In this document: piece by piece, positions 11,361 through 22,920 of the stretch | Layout of the letters: each line of letters starts with the position of its first letter | Position numbering within the stretch: position 1 is the stretch's first letter | NCBI RefSeq assembly: GCF_024763615.1 | Contig: NC_077222.1 | Location: forward strand, 69,502,001 to 69,566,000 | Length of the DNA: 64,000 bases | Source: Phlebotomus papatasi | Taxonomy: Eukaryota > Arthropoda > Insecta > Diptera > Psychodidae | Reading direction: 5' to 3' | Made by a program: the position numbers and the translations under genes | The notes under the pieces: generated by a model | The model's input: the letters and a program-made list of their open reading frames with translations, nothing else | What the model was told of the DNA's origin: nothing | Database searches by the model: none

Positions 11361-13076
11361 TGACATTATGAACAACGCTCAATTACTTTTATTTTGTTAA
11401 TTATGTGTTTGGCATTCCATCGAGAAAAAAAATTTAGTTCTACTTATTTCGCTCGTTTATTTCGGAAATTACAAAATAATGCTTACAAACAAAACCAATT
11501 TTGAATTTTCTATTATGAGCAACGCAGAATTAATTTACTAATCTTGTAAATTTATTTTAAGAGTGAAGGAGCTGTAGTTTTCAGCAGTCTGATTCACTCA
11601 TGCACGCAATTTCGAAAACATAAATGATTGAACATTGCCTATTGGGGCAAAATTTTACAGAATCTCAATTTTATGCATTGTCTTTGACATTCGCAATCTC
11701 CACAATCCAGCTTATTGCAATAGCAAAACAATGCGAAAAATAAATGAGGGAAAGGTATTTTTAGTGCCCTCTCTTCAGAGATGAAAAGATAGTGGAGTGT
11801 TCCATTTTCATAAAGTAGATATAATAGATAAAAATTTAAATTGAGTTAAATAATTAGCTATAATTGCTAGTCACAATTATAGAAACTGACATGCATTTTA
11901 ATTACAAATAATACAATCATGACGAAGAGATTTTCTTTAGTCTTTTCACCATTGAATTTTGAACATACATATTACACTGCACCATCATGATCGTCGTATA
12001 ATGGAATAGTGATTACGCTCTGCGAAGCGATTAATTTATCAATGTATTTCTCAATTAAAGGCAATTTACTTTGAGTGGTTTGTCAAATAGAGGTAGGGTT
12101 TTTCACCTGAGCTTTTTTTTTCTTCTTTCAAACATCAACTTGACCCACATCTCACGCTGAGAGTCAAATATTTATAATTATGAGGATCACAGCAAGGAAC
12201 ATCATAAATTAAAAAAAAATCATATACGATCATCAGGGTGATGATTTTGAAAGTAAAAGTGTATACATAATTTCCGTCTAGAGATATCTTTTCCCATATT
12301 GAATAAGCATAAGAATAATGGCTAAATAGACATAAGACACTAGCGGTCGTATGTCGAGTGCCTAAGTGATCGCAAGCGATATCTCACGATGGAATTTTAT
12401 TGACATCAAATGAATGGGCGATTAAGATCAAGCTATACGTGAGATCATATTAAGAGAGTCTCACTGCCACTCAACATGCGTGTAAATTTGAGATCATCAA
12501 CAAACTCGGAGGTAGATTACTAGAACGAAAGTGAATGGAGCACACTTAATGGAGGGATTATGCATGAGGATCATTTATAGAGATCCCTCTCTGGCATGTA
12601 TCTCTTTTTTTTTCATCTTCTTCTCTAAATTAATATCTCACCTCGAACTGAGAAGAAGGTTCAATCAACATATTCTCAAATACATATGTATAGAAATTGG
12701 CGCGACATTTTATATTTATACTTGTCGATCGTGATTGAACGATCTCAAGGTTAATTCGTCTACCTCTTGAGCACAAATGCCCAAAGAAATAGTGAAGAAG
12801 TTTTTTTTTTAAAGAAAAAAATCCTCACTTGTAAAATGATTCATTGAGTGTCACTATTGTGTTTTGTAGTGAGAGAAGAGATCGTACAAAGCTAATCTTG
12901 AAATTTTATCTCTCACACTTTTCCCTCACTTGGATGAACTTGGGCATTCAGTAGGGGAGGATAGGGCCTTTTCATTCATAATATACATCTTAAAACGAAA
13001 TTTGAGGATGTGCTTTACGAACAAATATGATAAACAGTAGTAAAACTTAAGATGTCCTATATATAATAGTTGCTTA
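11361..13076. other. non-coding stretch, nothing recognised
   Basis: AT-rich, with chance ORFs of up to 67 codons. A TAGGGGAGGATAGGGCC phrase at about 12951 looks like one end of a TA-flanked TIR element, but I could not find its partner. Confidence 0.4.
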
Positions 13077-13230
13077 AGGCCCAAATAGACTAAGTTTAAA
13101 AAAGAAATTAAGAAAGGAAATTTATGCAAAGGATGATCCTAAGCCCTCAACTTATGACATTTCCATATAATTCTTCACTGCCAAATTTTACATATAATAT
13201 TCTAAAGGATCAGCCTTTGTCTATTGGGAC
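13077..13230. mobile_element. MITE, diverged copy of the 47.5-kb family
   Basis: The left end GGCCCAAATAGACTAAG and right end CAGCCTTTGTCTATTGGGA are inverse copies. The interior includes 'ggaaatttatgcaaagga' and 'aatattctaaaggatcagcc', both found in the element at 47465-47670. Confidence 0.6.
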
Positions 13231-13584
13231 CACTAGTGTTAATAAAAGAGTAACTATAATTCTTGAAAATAATTGGTACACGATAGGCGGAATAATTTGT
13301 TCTAAATGTCAAAATGCCTCTTAAAGTCCCCCAAATTTGAGGTAATTAAAACTGAAAAATATAATTAGACAAGAACTTCATAACCGAATATGTTACTCTT
13401 GATAAATACAACCCGCGAAGAGCTTTTTCACCCTTTTGGTTGACGGCAGGAGTCGTCATTAACTTGTCTTTACATCCGTATGGTATCACACTTTATTTTC
13501 AAGAGATTTGTGTCTTAACAGCCGATGTGATATTAATAAATAAGAAATAATAAGTAAATTTTAGAACTTTATTTGTTTATAAGT
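13231..13584. other. short non-coding stretch
   Basis: No delimited repeat and no coding signal beyond a chance ORF shared with the preceding MITE. Confidence 0.4.
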
Positions 13585-14615
13585 CAAAAAGGGGTGGCAA
13601 AGCGTCCGAGGCTTTGCGAGCTGCTCGAACTCCCGAGAAAGAGGTCTGCCTTATATTCCTTTTTGCAAGTTTTTCTGGTGTATATAAAATTATGGTCGAA
13701 TTTAATTTGTCTATAAATTACCACAAAACCATCTTGAAGTTGGAAATTGTTCAAGAAGGGGATTTCAAGAAAAAGTCAATAATCTTTTAATAAATTTATT
13801 GACCAAATCGGATGAAAATTAGGTTTTTGACCTTGAATAATTGAAGATGGCGATTTTTTCGTTGATAGGTGTCTAAGGACGAAATGTTCAGTTGGACTAC
13901 CTCCAAGACATATCCAAAAATGAACGAAATCGTCAGGGCCAATTTTTTGCAAAGTTAGAAAAACCTCATTTTTGACCGATTTTTGGGGGTTAGGAAACAC
14001 ACGAAAGGGGAGAGGGAAAACTAAAGAGGTTGGGTTCGAGATAATGTCATTTGAGGAGGGGTCATCGAAGACCGGAAGTCGATATCTCTCACCGTTTGAA
14101 TTTTATATGGATCAAAAGACTGAAAAGTGCGAAAAACAGTATTTTTAAAATAAAGCCATAACCGTTACTTTTCCGATTTATAACCGATTATGACCGATGC
14201 AATCGGGTTCAGAATTACAAGATCTTTCAAAAAAATAAAAATTTGTTCAAATCCGTTAAAAATTAGGCCCTACAGGCTGGTTGACCTTTGACCTTGAATA
14301 ATTCAAGATGGCGATTTTTTCGGTGAGAGATGTCGAACGATGAAATGTTCAGCTAGACTAGCTCCAAAACATATCCAAAAATGAACATTTCAGGGCCAAT
14401 TTTTTGCAAAGTTAAAAAAAAACATGTTTTTGGACGGGATAAAAGGGATGGGAGGTAATTTGGGTAAGTTAGTTCGATAGAGAATGTTGACTTGTGGGGG
14501 GGGGTCACCGAAGACCGGAAGTCAATATCTCTTACCGTTTGACAGCCAGGATGAAGAGGAGTTGAAAAAAAACACACGATTGTTAAAACTGCTCTCTCTT
14601 GGAGTTCGAGCAGTT
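13585..14615 (+). repeat. large dispersed repeat, copy A (two internal units)
   Basis: It starts near GGGTGGCAAAGCGTCC-GAGGCTTTGCGAG and ends near CTCTCTTGGAGTTCGAGCAG. Inside, two units (about 13793-14100 and 14281-14540) are diverged copies of each other: each runs from 'gaccttgaataatt-aagatggcgatttttt' to 'gaccggaagtc-atatctc-taccgttt'. The terminal GCTCGAACTCC phrases are inverted relative to each other. Other copies lie at 22921-23640, 34915-36165 and 63596-64000. No reading frame is shared between copies, so it looks non-coding or long dead; the class is unknown. Confidence 0.7.
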
Positions 14616-17600
14616 AAAAACAGAAGATTTTGTCATAAATTCCTCATTAATTGCAAAATTTTCGAGAATTAAGGATATAGAAAATGGGATGGTGATAGAT
14701 TATAAGCGTTTAACAAACATCCTAATTTCTTTAATATTTGCCATTAAAGTTATGCTTGTTTTGTATACTTCGTGAAATGACTGAATTGAATCAAAACTAA
14801 AATCGGTAGATAAATTGAGGAGCTCAGAACAAAAAACGCTATTTTAATAGGGAAATGCATACGACTTAGAGTTTTTTTTTGCTCCGAGCGCCTCAATTAT
14901 TCGTCTATAATTGAAATGAAAGGACATTCCACGTAGTAAACGTATCTAAAAATTGTGTAGTGGTCCTTAAATCATTTAATGAGAAGTAAATGACTTACAA
15001 AGTAGGGGTAAGGATAACCCTTGTGAAATCTTGGTGAAGCCAAATTTAATTGTACTTTTATGTTAACTTATTCGTATCCTTTTAAGGATGAAGGACATAT
15101 GGTGTAGATATCCTTTTTATCCCTTAAAAAGTAAAAAAAATCCTAATTTGAAAATTATTTGTATGAACGTGCGTGTTCGTCTTTTTGAACAATTATTGTT
15201 ATTGCAATTATTAAGTAATTTAAAATGCCCCACAAATTTTAAATAATCTTTGAAGTCTGTTTTTTTTATAATACTCCGAACTTATTTGAAGAAATCAACT
15301 TGCTGAATTTTCTCAATGAATGATCTGGGTCGTTTTTATTAAAATTAATGCGCAATTATTCATTGATCACTGAATGCACCACAACTTACGCATATTCAGA
15401 ACTTAAAAATCCTAGAATTTATTCAATGCTAGAAATCTTATTTTTATTACAAAACTATTAAAAATATTATTGCAATTATGTTACTTTGAGCAATGGTTTT
15501 GACATTAATTTGAAGAATTTTAAAAACTTAATTACAGAACTCAAACTTCAATCGTTATGAAGTTGATCAGTTGAGTGAACACAGGCCTCGGGCAGTATTT
15601 TAATAACATAAACGGAGTGACTCATATACATTTAACTGATAAGGGATTCCGATTCTCGAAATCGTAAATACTGGAAAGCCAGGGTATACTCCGTCTATGT
15701 CACCCTTTGAACATAACCCGTAACCCTTTCAAATGCTTTGGAAAAAACCACGAAAGACAAAACAGCCTCATCCTCCTCTACATATCACAAATGCACGATC
15801 CTTCAACCGATCAAAACATGTAGATAATATTGAAATTGATTTTTTCACTGTTTACCACTCAAAATCGTGTCGTTTTTGCAAAATGAAAAATTATCTTGTT
15901 GAAAGTGAATGAGGATGGCAGAATGGCAAGCAAAAAAAAAAGACATTATTAGTTGCGATCGAGAAGTTCACGGGAACATTGATCTTTTCTTATGGCATAA
16001 TGTTTTGAAAGAAAATTGCAAAATATATTGTATTATCTATTGATATGGACCCACCCACATTTTTCACATGAATCATTGTGATGATATTTCTTTTTGATAT
16101 TCTTACAAACTGTGACAAACTCAAGATCAACCTATACAGTGGAAGTTGTTTTTTTTCTTGCATCTTGCAGAGAATGGTTGGAGACGTGATCTTGTATGCC
16201 AGTCGCGTGAGACAATTTCTTCCTCACGCTGCAACTTATCTTTTTTTTGTTCATTTACTCTCGTGATCTCACTTATTAAATTATTTTTCTCGGCTGATTA
16301 ACATTGAGATGGTAACAGCTAGAGGGGGAGATTTTATGATATTTTTTTTTGCACAATTACAGTACATTTAGTTTAATTTGAACGATGTAGGTCAGTTTAG
16401 AGCCGTTTTTTTTTATAAAACCGACAAAGACCAATATGGTGCAATCTACTTATGTACTGCTCTAATGCAAACGCATGATACTAATATTACTCGTTTTTCT
16501 TAAGTCAATGCACTCTCTTTCTCTCACTCCAATCCACGCATAAAAGGTGTGCTCCATCCATACATAATGGATTCTTTATTTTTTTTTTATTTTTATCTTT
16601 TTTGCTCTACTGTTGCCTCCACCACAGTCATCAATTATCTCTAAGTTTGCTCAGTGTGTTGAAAAATCAATTGAAATCATCGAACACTTATATGGTAACC
16701 GTGTAATATGTTCCAACTCATCAAAATAGCCTACAATTAGCACAATTTGCATCAGGATGTCAAATTTTAATGTATTCCTAAAACTCACCAAATTTTAATT
16801 ATGGAAAATTTTGCTGAAAAAAATCTTTCCTCTTTTTTTTCGTCATAAAAAATAATTTTAGACTCTTCTGAATTAATTTTTGGCAGGTAAAGTGAATGGA
16901 AATTGAGGAAAACCTGTTGACGGAAGAACTAATCAGTCTGTGTCTTCCTGCTCACAAATTAACACATTGTACAAAATGAAAGAAATCTTATCTGTACGCA
17001 TGTAGTTTATGATATCTATAAATCTATTTAAGTATACTTCAAGTAAAGTATTACACAGTAGTGATTTGTTGAGCTTTTCTACTTCACTGTGAAGCTTACC
17101 AGATTATTTTATAGTATAACTTTGAAGATATTTTGAAGATTTCAGATAATCTTACAAGCTTGATGAGTTTGATAAACTTAAGTACTTACTATAAAATAAA
17201 ATTCACTGAGATTACTTGCTAAGAAAGTCCATACAAAATTGATATCCCATAAAACTGTCATCTTGAGACGTGCTCAAATGGATAATTAAATAATTAAATA
17301 CATCATCTAGCGTTATATCCATAAAATAAATTTTCAATGTTCTTCATTGACTAGAACTTTACGACTTTATAAAATATTCCCCATTAATGTCAATTAATGA
17401 ATTTTCTTCACAAACTTCTGGTAATTAAATGAAGATTCTCAAGAATTGTCCTCTGTTTAATTGTCCTTTAACAAAAATGTAAATTAATTGCAAATTTAGA
17501 AGGTTTACATCCAAATCAATTGATTTGTTCATTGCATAAGCTATCAAATAGATTTTCCTAATGTCAAATTTATCAGTTTTCGTGACTTAGACTTTTTTTC

Positions 17601-17650
17601 AAAGATAATTTCTAGTGCTATCGGTTCTAAGTACAATTAATTAACACAAA
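14616..17650. other. 3-kb non-coding stretch, nothing recognised
   Basis: AT-rich, with no ORF above 62 codons that looks real, no TIR pair found, and no minus-strand sequence coding for an aquaporin NPA box. It may be intron of the minus-strand aquaporin gene. Confidence 0.4.
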
Positions 17651-18755
17651 ACCCCCAATAATTCATTCATTCATTTTCAACCGCTTATCCCTATTGGGGT
17701 CGCGGGCCCATGACATCCAATCTAGCAGCCCACGCCTGTCGGTCCTCCGCCACTTCAGGAAGATGTTCGGGTTCGATCCCGAGGCGTTCCAAGGCAAGAT
17801 TCTGAATTTGATTCAGCCACCTTGTCCTAGGTCTGCCTCGAGGCCGAGGTCTCCTCACAATGGCTTGCATAGCTTTTCTGGGGAATCTTTCTTCATTCAT
17901 GCGTTGAACATGTCCATACCATCGAAGTTGTGATCTCTCAACCCGAAGAAGCAGCTCCTCGACTCTTAGTTCCTCACGAACGGCCACATTCCTCACTCGA
18001 TCTCTACGAGTGATTCCCTTTACCGCTCGAAGGTACCTCATCTCGGCAGCTTGTACTCGCGATCTTACCCTTTCGGTCATTACCCAAATCTCATGACCAT
18101 AGGTGAGAATAGGAATGAACACAGCTTTGAAAACCGATAATTTAGCCGATCGGCTAAGCTCGACCTTCCTCAACACGCTTCTGCCAAGCTCCCTCATTAC
18201 TGCAGAAGCCTGACCGATTCGCGACGAGAGTTCTGCCTCCATCCTACCATCACTCGTGAATAACACCCCGAGATACTTGAACTTCTCCACCTGTGTCAAT
18301 GAGTCTCCACTAACAAGTAGAGTATGCATTTCACAGATTGTCGGGAAATCACCATTACCTCCGACTTTTTGTCGTTCACCTTCATACCTGTTTCGGCACA
18401 AACATTTACAAATCGGTCAAGTGTGCGCTGAAGCTCTTCTTCGGAAGATCCAAAAAGAACCAAATCATCTGCATAGAGGAGATGGCTCACCCTGAAATCC
18501 CCAATACGAATCGCATTCCGCCCCCGACTGCGTTCCATAATCTTGTCCATGTATATTATGAACAACAATGGTGATAGAACACACCCTTGACGCAGTCCAA
18601 CACTCACTTGAAAACCTTCCGATTTGGATCCGTTTACACGAACACAGCTACTACAGTCTCTGTACAATGACTGAATGGCTCCTACCAATTCTTCATCCAG
18701 TCCGTACTCGTGCAGTACATCCCAAAGTTGTTCTCTCGGTACTACCCCCAATAAT
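17651..18755 (-). mobile_element. 5'-truncated non-LTR retrotransposon with 12-bp target duplication
   Basis: ACCCCCAATAAT occurs exactly at 17651-17662 and 18744-18755 and brackets a 1081-bp insertion. The element is on the minus strand: the 3' end is a short 3'UTR followed by an ATGA/ATTC-type tetranucleotide tail (17663 onward), and the 5' truncation is at 18743. It is GC-richer than its surroundings. The contents are the last part of a reverse-transcriptase ORF. The same 3' terminus occurs as a 43-bp stub at 55803. The RTE or CR1/Jockey-like clade cannot be settled from this fragment. Confidence 0.92.
17691..18743 (-). pseudogene. reverse transcriptase, C-terminal part, one frameshift
   Basis: The minus-strand reading begins at VPREQLWDVL and contains the RT motifs GLRQGCVLSPLLF and the catalytic YADDLVLFG. 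It continues with KVNDKKSEVM and, after a single frameshift near 18335-18350, KFKYLGVLFTSDGR, the thumb region, and a C-terminal LRWYGHVQRM and RGRPRTRW tail typical of insect non-LTR retrotransposons. The active-site aspartates are present. The endonuclease and N-terminal RT are missing through 5' truncation, so it cannot act alone. One frameshift and otherwise open frames point to a fairly recent insertion. Confidence 0.92.
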
Positions 18756-19350
18756 CCTATACACAAAAAGTTCTTATCGCAACCTATTCCAATAGGTCTA
18801 CTTAAAAAAAAAAACAGCAATTCAATAAGAATTATGCCAAAGAACCTATAATTTAATTTTTAAGCTCAAAATGCAGATATTTGTCCACACTTATTTTACA
18901 ATCAGTTATAGCATGTAACTTTCATGATAAATACTTTGCCAGCTATATTCTTTATTATACCTATTAAGATTTATTTAGTGTCATAAATCTTAACATAAAA
19001 AATTTGCATATCTAATGTATTTTATTCGCATTTAAAGAAATGAAAATGCAAATCTAATTTGTCAGTTGAGGATTGGTAGTACTTGCAGTACTCGAAAAAT
19101 AATAAATTTTCAGTACCACTATAAATATTGTAAAAGATGTATTTTATGTGTCAGTTCCATCAATCAGTAAATCCTGAATTATTTAGTACTTCTCTCAAAA
19201 CACGTTAAAGGTAAAGTTTTAGCTGAGACTCTCTTAAGAATCATAATATGCCATTTCACACTTTAACAGTTCCTCCATCCTCACAATACTTATTTATACA
19301 AGAGAAACTTACTTGAAATTAAATTAAAAAAAATAAAAATAGCAACTCAC
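18756..19350. other. intron sequence of the aquaporin gene
   Basis: This follows the donor at 19346-19350 on the minus strand. It is AT-rich, with no further exon recognised. Confidence 0.5.
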
Positions 19351-19542
19351 CTGTGCAAGAGTAGCGACTACAAGACCGAATGTGAAGGAAATTTGAGGTA
19401 TTGATGGTGAGAAATCACCCCATGCTGTTGTACTCCCAATACCAATTGAGACAAGGAGGAAAGTTCCAAGAAATTCAGCAATCAAAATCCTCCAAATGTT
19501 CCGATTGTCTGTGATGTCAGAAACACCGACAATTTGTTTCAT
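19351..19542 (-). CDS. aquaporin (PRIP-like), one coding exon
   Basis: The exon encodes the N-terminal part of a major intrinsic protein (water channel) of the plasma membrane. Read from the ATG at 19542, it has a short cytosolic leader (KQIVGVSDITDN), a first membrane helix with IWRILIAEFLGTFLLVSIG, the loop GSTTAWGDFSPSIPQ, and the start of helix 2, ISFTFGLVVATLAQ. AEFLGT-like helix 1 and the F-GL-VATLAQ helix 2 are hallmarks of insect aquaporins; the sequence reads most like the PRIP group. The exon ends after codon 64 (CAG) at a consensus donor GTGAGT. In the known family the next exon carries the GHISG-HINPAVT box; I found none on this strand down to position 1. The ATG may be the start, or the exon may continue to an acceptor just upstream: AAAAAG before GA-ATG would give phase 1, matching the candidate first exon at 39043-39061. 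The 5' limit is therefore uncertain. Confidence 0.85.
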
Positions 19543-20008
19543 TCCTTTTTGGTGGAGTTCGACATAAGAAAAAAAAAGAGAAAGAAAGGTCATGTTACTT
19601 CAACGCCTTTAAAAATTAACACTCGTCAAACAATTTGTTAAATTGCAATAAAATCGCATTAAAATTTAATCCATTCAATCAATCTCTCTTGCCGTGGATG
19701 AAATGGCATGTAATGCGTGTTAACCGAATTACCAGGTGCAAAAATTCAATATTGATGGGATTTTTCGGGGTTGTATAGTACCAACATGATGTTGATTGGC
19801 ACAGAAACATATAAATCACCCGTCAATCATGCTAATTATTGCGATAAATATCAAAGTAGTGAGATATCTTTTTTGCTAATATATTCATGCATCGCAAATG
19901 TAATAAGATGAAGCACAATTTAGAGTATACCTAGTACAATTTCCTGTATAATTTATGGGATGTGTTACTAAAAGAAGATTCGATTCACATCTTGACATAA
20001 TTTGCTAA
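19543..20008. other. sequence upstream of the aquaporin exon
   Basis: A pyrimidine-rich tract on the minus strand (about 19560-19590) lies just upstream of the ATG-proximal AG and could serve as a splice acceptor tract. Otherwise nothing is recognised. Confidence 0.4.
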
Positions 20009-20350
20009 TACAGTAGAGCCTCGCTATAGGCCATATTTGGTTCCAGATTTGACACTTGGGTCGCACTAGTCCATGTCATTTTTTAAAATTATCAACGACT
20101 TTTAGCATTGAAATTGCTCGACGGCTTCCACTTTCTTTGCGATTGTGGTACTTGTCCTCGCTCTCTTCATTATGGATCACAATTATCACAACTACTCAAT
20201 TAAGTTTGCCAAAAATATTAAAATAATTATGACAACATTGCATGTCGCGTACTAAAAAAACATAACCTAACTTAAAGTCAGTGTTTTGAAATCAACGGTC
20301 GATAAATTGTGGACTGTAGAGCGATTGCCTTATAGCGGAGTTCTACTGTA
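20009..20350. mobile_element. TA-flanked MITE with CAGTAGA ends
   Basis: The left end TACAGTAGAGCCTCGCTATA and reversed right end TACAGTAGAACTCCGCTATA sit on TA (20009-20010, 20349-20350). CAGT-initial ends with TA duplication are typical of pogo/Tigger and Tc1/mariner non-autonomous elements. No coding capacity. Confidence 0.8.
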
Positions 20351-20421
20351 ATACCAAGTATAATACTCAATAAGAAATAATATTCTTAGGGAGGAGTTAA
20401 TTGTTTTTAAATATAATGGGG

Positions 20422-20959
20422 TAAGGTAACTGTACCAAATTTCGGCCACTTCTTTTGTTCCTCAGTTCCATAAATTTTTAGTTTTTTTTGTATACTTCAT
20501 TATTGTATACTTTATTTGATTATACAAAAAAAATAACAAAAAAAGTGATGCTTCTACGAATGATATGATATGAAAAAAACTTTGGAAGAATTCCGGAAGG
20601 GCAAGGAACTATCAAAACGAATGTTGCCGTTATATAACCGAAAGCAATATCTACATATATTTTTATTCATTTTAAAATGTATTAAGAATAATTTTAGAGA
20701 AAAAAACACGATAAACTATCTACAAGATTCCAAGAGTTCCAAGCAACACTACTTAAAATAAAGCAGATTAGATTAGATTACAGTCGGGGTGGTTCCTTGT
20801 AGGAACCGTTGCACCTAGGCCTCCTTTTGGGTTCATTATGCATCCCCAATTAAAATGAAGTAATAAAAAAAAATCAATTTGTATTAAAAATATCGCATTT
20901 AAACCTTAAAAATTTGGCGCTTACATGCAACTATGCCGATATTTGGTACAGTTGCCCTA
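20422..20959. mobile_element. 538-bp TA-flanked TIR element with a pogo-type fossil
   Basis: The left end TAAGGTAACTGTACCAAATT plus TCGGCCA and the reversed right end TAGGGCAACTGTACCAAATA plus TCGGC sit on TA. The interior plus-strand ORF from 20570 contains TLEEFRKGKELSK, a Pipsqueak-like core shared with the elements at 26.9 and 63.5 kb. A short retrotransposon stub is nested at 20764-20849. Confidence 0.75.
20753..20860 (-). mobile_element. 86-bp non-LTR 3'-end stub with target duplication
   Basis: An 86-bp segment (20764-20849) starts with a (GATTA)n run, the inverse of a (TAATC)n 3' tail, followed by GC-rich sequence unlike its surroundings. TTAAAATAAAG (20753-20763) and TTAAAATGAAG (20850-20860) flank it as an 11-bp duplication with one mismatch. 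This is the signature of an extremely 5'-truncated retrotransposon copy on the minus strand. The parent element is not in the window. Confidence 0.7.
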
Positions 20960-21729
20960 TTTTTGATTAGTTGCGAGTTCGACACGATTTTCCGAAAATA
21001 CAATGAATTTTTGGAAAATATTACATGGCTAATAGACTAGATTAATCCAGTAATAATTTTTGTGTATTAATATTTCATTACAGAAATTATGTAAAAATTA
21101 GTTATGTACATAAGTAATATTCATATAACTTATACAGGCGCCATGTTACTGTATATACGAAATAAACTTATAATTTTGACTGTGCTGAGTCAACATTATG
21201 ATAATACGTTTACTAGACTTTTAAGCACACTCATGAGAAATTTTGCTTTATCATTTATTAATAAAGTCAATCTGCTTGAAAGCTTAGTAGGGTAGTGTGG
21301 TACATTTCGGACCGGATTTTACCGTTTTTAACTGTTAAATGCATTATTGACTCCTCAAATTATTTACTTCTTTGTTGAACTTAATATTTATATCATATAT
21401 TTTATCTAGAATAAATTTCCCACCAAAAATTAGTAAAAAAAGACATTTTTTAATATAAAATAGCAAAAATATAAAGAATTAAAAATGATATATTTCATAA
21501 CCCTGTTGATATTTCAGAATAAAGAAATTTAGGTATTTCAGAACACACCGCTATTCAACATTTGATGTTTGTTTATTGGATGCTACTGGTTGGAAAAGTC
21601 TAAGAAGCATTGCACCAGCTCCTTCTCTCTCTCGGGAGTAAATATTGAGGAATCCAGTCTGGCATTTCACTGACACTTGCCGGTCACTTTCGTGAAGATC
21701 GTTCTTTTTGACATATTGAATTCTATAAC

Positions 21730-22061
21730 TACAGTGCCCGCTCCCTAATCCGGATCGCCGTAATCCGGACGAGTTATCGACGGTTACATTTAAAATAATT
21801 TTGAGGTCATGTATGCATGTGTGTTCAGCAATAAAAATGGATTATCCTGTGATATTTTTGTTTAATAAATCAGATATAATAGCATAGAATTCTCTAATTA
21901 TGTCTTTTTAATCGTTTTTTAAAACTTTTATACTAATTCTACAAAAAAACTTGTATTATATTTGCGAGACGTTGAACAAATTCAAAAAATCCATCCGGAT
22001 TACGAAGCGGACATCTGTCATATTGTCTCCCAATCATCCGGATTACAAAGCGGGCACTGTA
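21730..22061. mobile_element. nested TA-flanked MITE, CAGTGCCCGC ends
   Basis: The ends are TACAGTGCCCGCT and the inverse AGCGGGCACTGTA. ATCCGGAT-type repeats occur subterminally (four CCGGAT/ATCCGG occurrences). CAGT-initial TIRs on TA again suggest a pogo/Tigger-like derivative. Confidence 0.82.
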
Positions 22062-22068
22062 CTTCTCT

Positions 22069-22220
22069 TAAGGCTTCTACACATTGGGAGTCATCTTCAT
22101 TAAAATTTGCATTTTTGACAAAATTTTGATGTTTCCACCTATAGCAGTGCAGACAATTTTTTTTTTTTCAAAAAGAGCAATTTTTTGATGAAAATTGCTC
22201 CCAATCTGTAGAGGCCTTTA
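22069..22220. mobile_element. nested 150-bp MITE, GGCTTCTACACATTGGGAG ends
   Basis: The left end AGGCTTCTACACATTGGGAG pairs with the right end CTCCCAATCTGTAGAGGCCT. The inner parts also pair (ATCAAAAAATTGC-type stems), so nearly the whole element folds back on itself. Confidence 0.75.
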
Positions 22221-22920
22221 GAGATCTCTCGCACATGAATGCCTCCAGAGACCTGAATGCTTCTTCTTAGTATCGAAATTTCAAGAAAAAAGGAAATAAT
22301 CTAAAGATTTTTTTGCATTCCGAAACGCATTCCATTGTTTATTCTTTTCTAAATTTACTTTTTTCATTGAAAGAGCAAATAACTTTCATTAAACCTTATT
22401 AACCTTTGAGTGCAAGGTCCACACTTCACTCTTTTTTCAAAATTACATTTCAATTTCTCTGATAACATACTTAGCTTAAATCGTGAAAAAAGTTAGCACT
22501 TTTTCTAGTAAAAAGTGCTTCGGTGGCAAAATTGACCACCTGAAGATTTTGTGAAAAGTGAATGTGATATTTTTAGTTTTCGCGCATATTTTATACTCAA
22601 AATTAAATAAAATTTCAAATGTTTTATGTTAATCTAGCTCGTAAAGAACTAAATAAGTCACAAAAATTTAAATTCTGAAATGTACCGCGTTCCAAAATGT
22701 ATCACGTTACCCTAAGTTAATATGCTGAAAGATTTTCTAATATAATTTTATTTTGAAAGGTTATTTTATTCACTCACAGGATATTAGTACCCTCTAATTT
22801 TTAATATTATTATTATTTAAATAATTATAGTTATTTAAATTAAGATTTTTCTTGTTACTCATATTTTTTTATTATTAATCATATTAAGAGTGTATTAATT
22901 ATAAAAAACGGATTTCAATA

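Larger units (their letters stand above)
21288..22714. mobile_element. 1.43-kb TA-flanked TIR element containing two nested MITEs
   Basis: The left end TAGGGTAGTGTGGTACATTT plus CGGA and the reversed right end TAGGGTAACGTGATACATTT plus TGGAA sit on TA (21288-21289, 22713-22714). No transposase frame. Two further inverted-repeat elements are nested at 21730-22061 and 22069-22220, almost touching. Confidence 0.75.

Noticed and set aside
12926..13129. Single TAGGGGAGGATAGGGCC end as a full TIR element
   Set aside because: I could not find a matching inverse end within reasonable distance.
17694..17933. Plus-strand ORFs over 17694-18795 (75-79 codons)
   Set aside because: They are antisense shadows of the reverse-transcriptase frames on the minus strand.
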